NCBI GenBank assembly: GCA_006538405.1
Contig: BJKQ01000007.1
Location: 744,001-808,000, forward strand
Reading direction: 5' to 3'
Source: Hansfordia pulvinata
Taxonomy: Eukaryota > Ascomycota > Sordariomycetes > Xylariales
Length of the DNA stretch: 64,000 bases
How positions within the stretch are numbered: the stretch's first letter is position 1; each line of letters starts with the position of its first letter. Positions 63,927-64,000 of the stretch are shown here, piece after piece. The notes beneath the pieces were generated by a model. That model was not told where the DNA came from and made no database searches. It was given only the letters and a program-made list of their open reading frames with translations. The translations under genes and the position numbers were made by a program.

Positions 63927-64000
63927 CCTTGACCCCTGGGAGGGGGGGGGAGAGAAGTGGAGTTCACGGAGGAGAGCTCAGGCGGAGGACTTTGTATGAG

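Overview
The window is nuclear DNA of a filamentous ascomycete. Recognisable genes have short GT-AG introns of about 50-220 bp with CTNAC-like branch points. The encoded proteins are fungal (GPC1, an RGS-LOV photoreceptor-like protein, a DUF1793 glutaminase, a Pfa5-like DHHC protein), and intergenic DNA is GC-rich with many TACTCGTAC- and TACCTAGGTA-like motifs. A Sordariomycete, possibly of the Hypocreales, fits best; I cannot fix the genus from the sequence.

Layout. 1-22 kb is core genome: TFIIE-alpha (+), a small Cys-rich secreted protein (+), an unknown 206-aa secreted protein (-), cohesin SMC1 with five exons (-), glycerophosphocholine acyltransferase GPC1 (+), and the APC/C activator Cdh1/Fzr (-), which appears to carry two one-base frameshifts. 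About 22-45 kb is accessory and repeat-rich, with few intact genes. It holds one nearly complete DHHC palmitoyltransferase-like gene with an early stop, two DHHC-derived fragments, two paralogous secreted-protein genes (one frameshifted by a 7-bp duplication), three 70-71 bp intron-shaped repeats, many mini- and microsatellites, and several degenerate coding remnants. From 46 kb core-type genes return: an RGS-LOV protein (+), an unrecognised Ser-rich protein with a GC-AG intron (-), the NatB catalytic subunit (+) and a secreted glutaminase A-type protein (+). The right end (61-64 kb) has two loci that share a TATA-containing leader: one intact small ORF and one interrupted by a stop.

The core genes serve general functions (transcription initiation, chromosome cohesion, mitotic exit, phosphatidylcholine salvage, N-terminal acetylation, light or G-protein signalling, extracellular nitrogen acquisition) and form no obvious pathway cluster. 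The most interesting part is 25-41 kb. DHHC and secreted-protein sequences have been duplicated, scrambled and mutated there, partly in a RIP-compatible way (CpA to TpA). Near-identical 71-bp elements sit at exon-like junctions, and one of them, if spliced, restores a DHHC-derived reading frame. All splice sites, frames and homologies were read by eye; no database search or transcript evidence was available.
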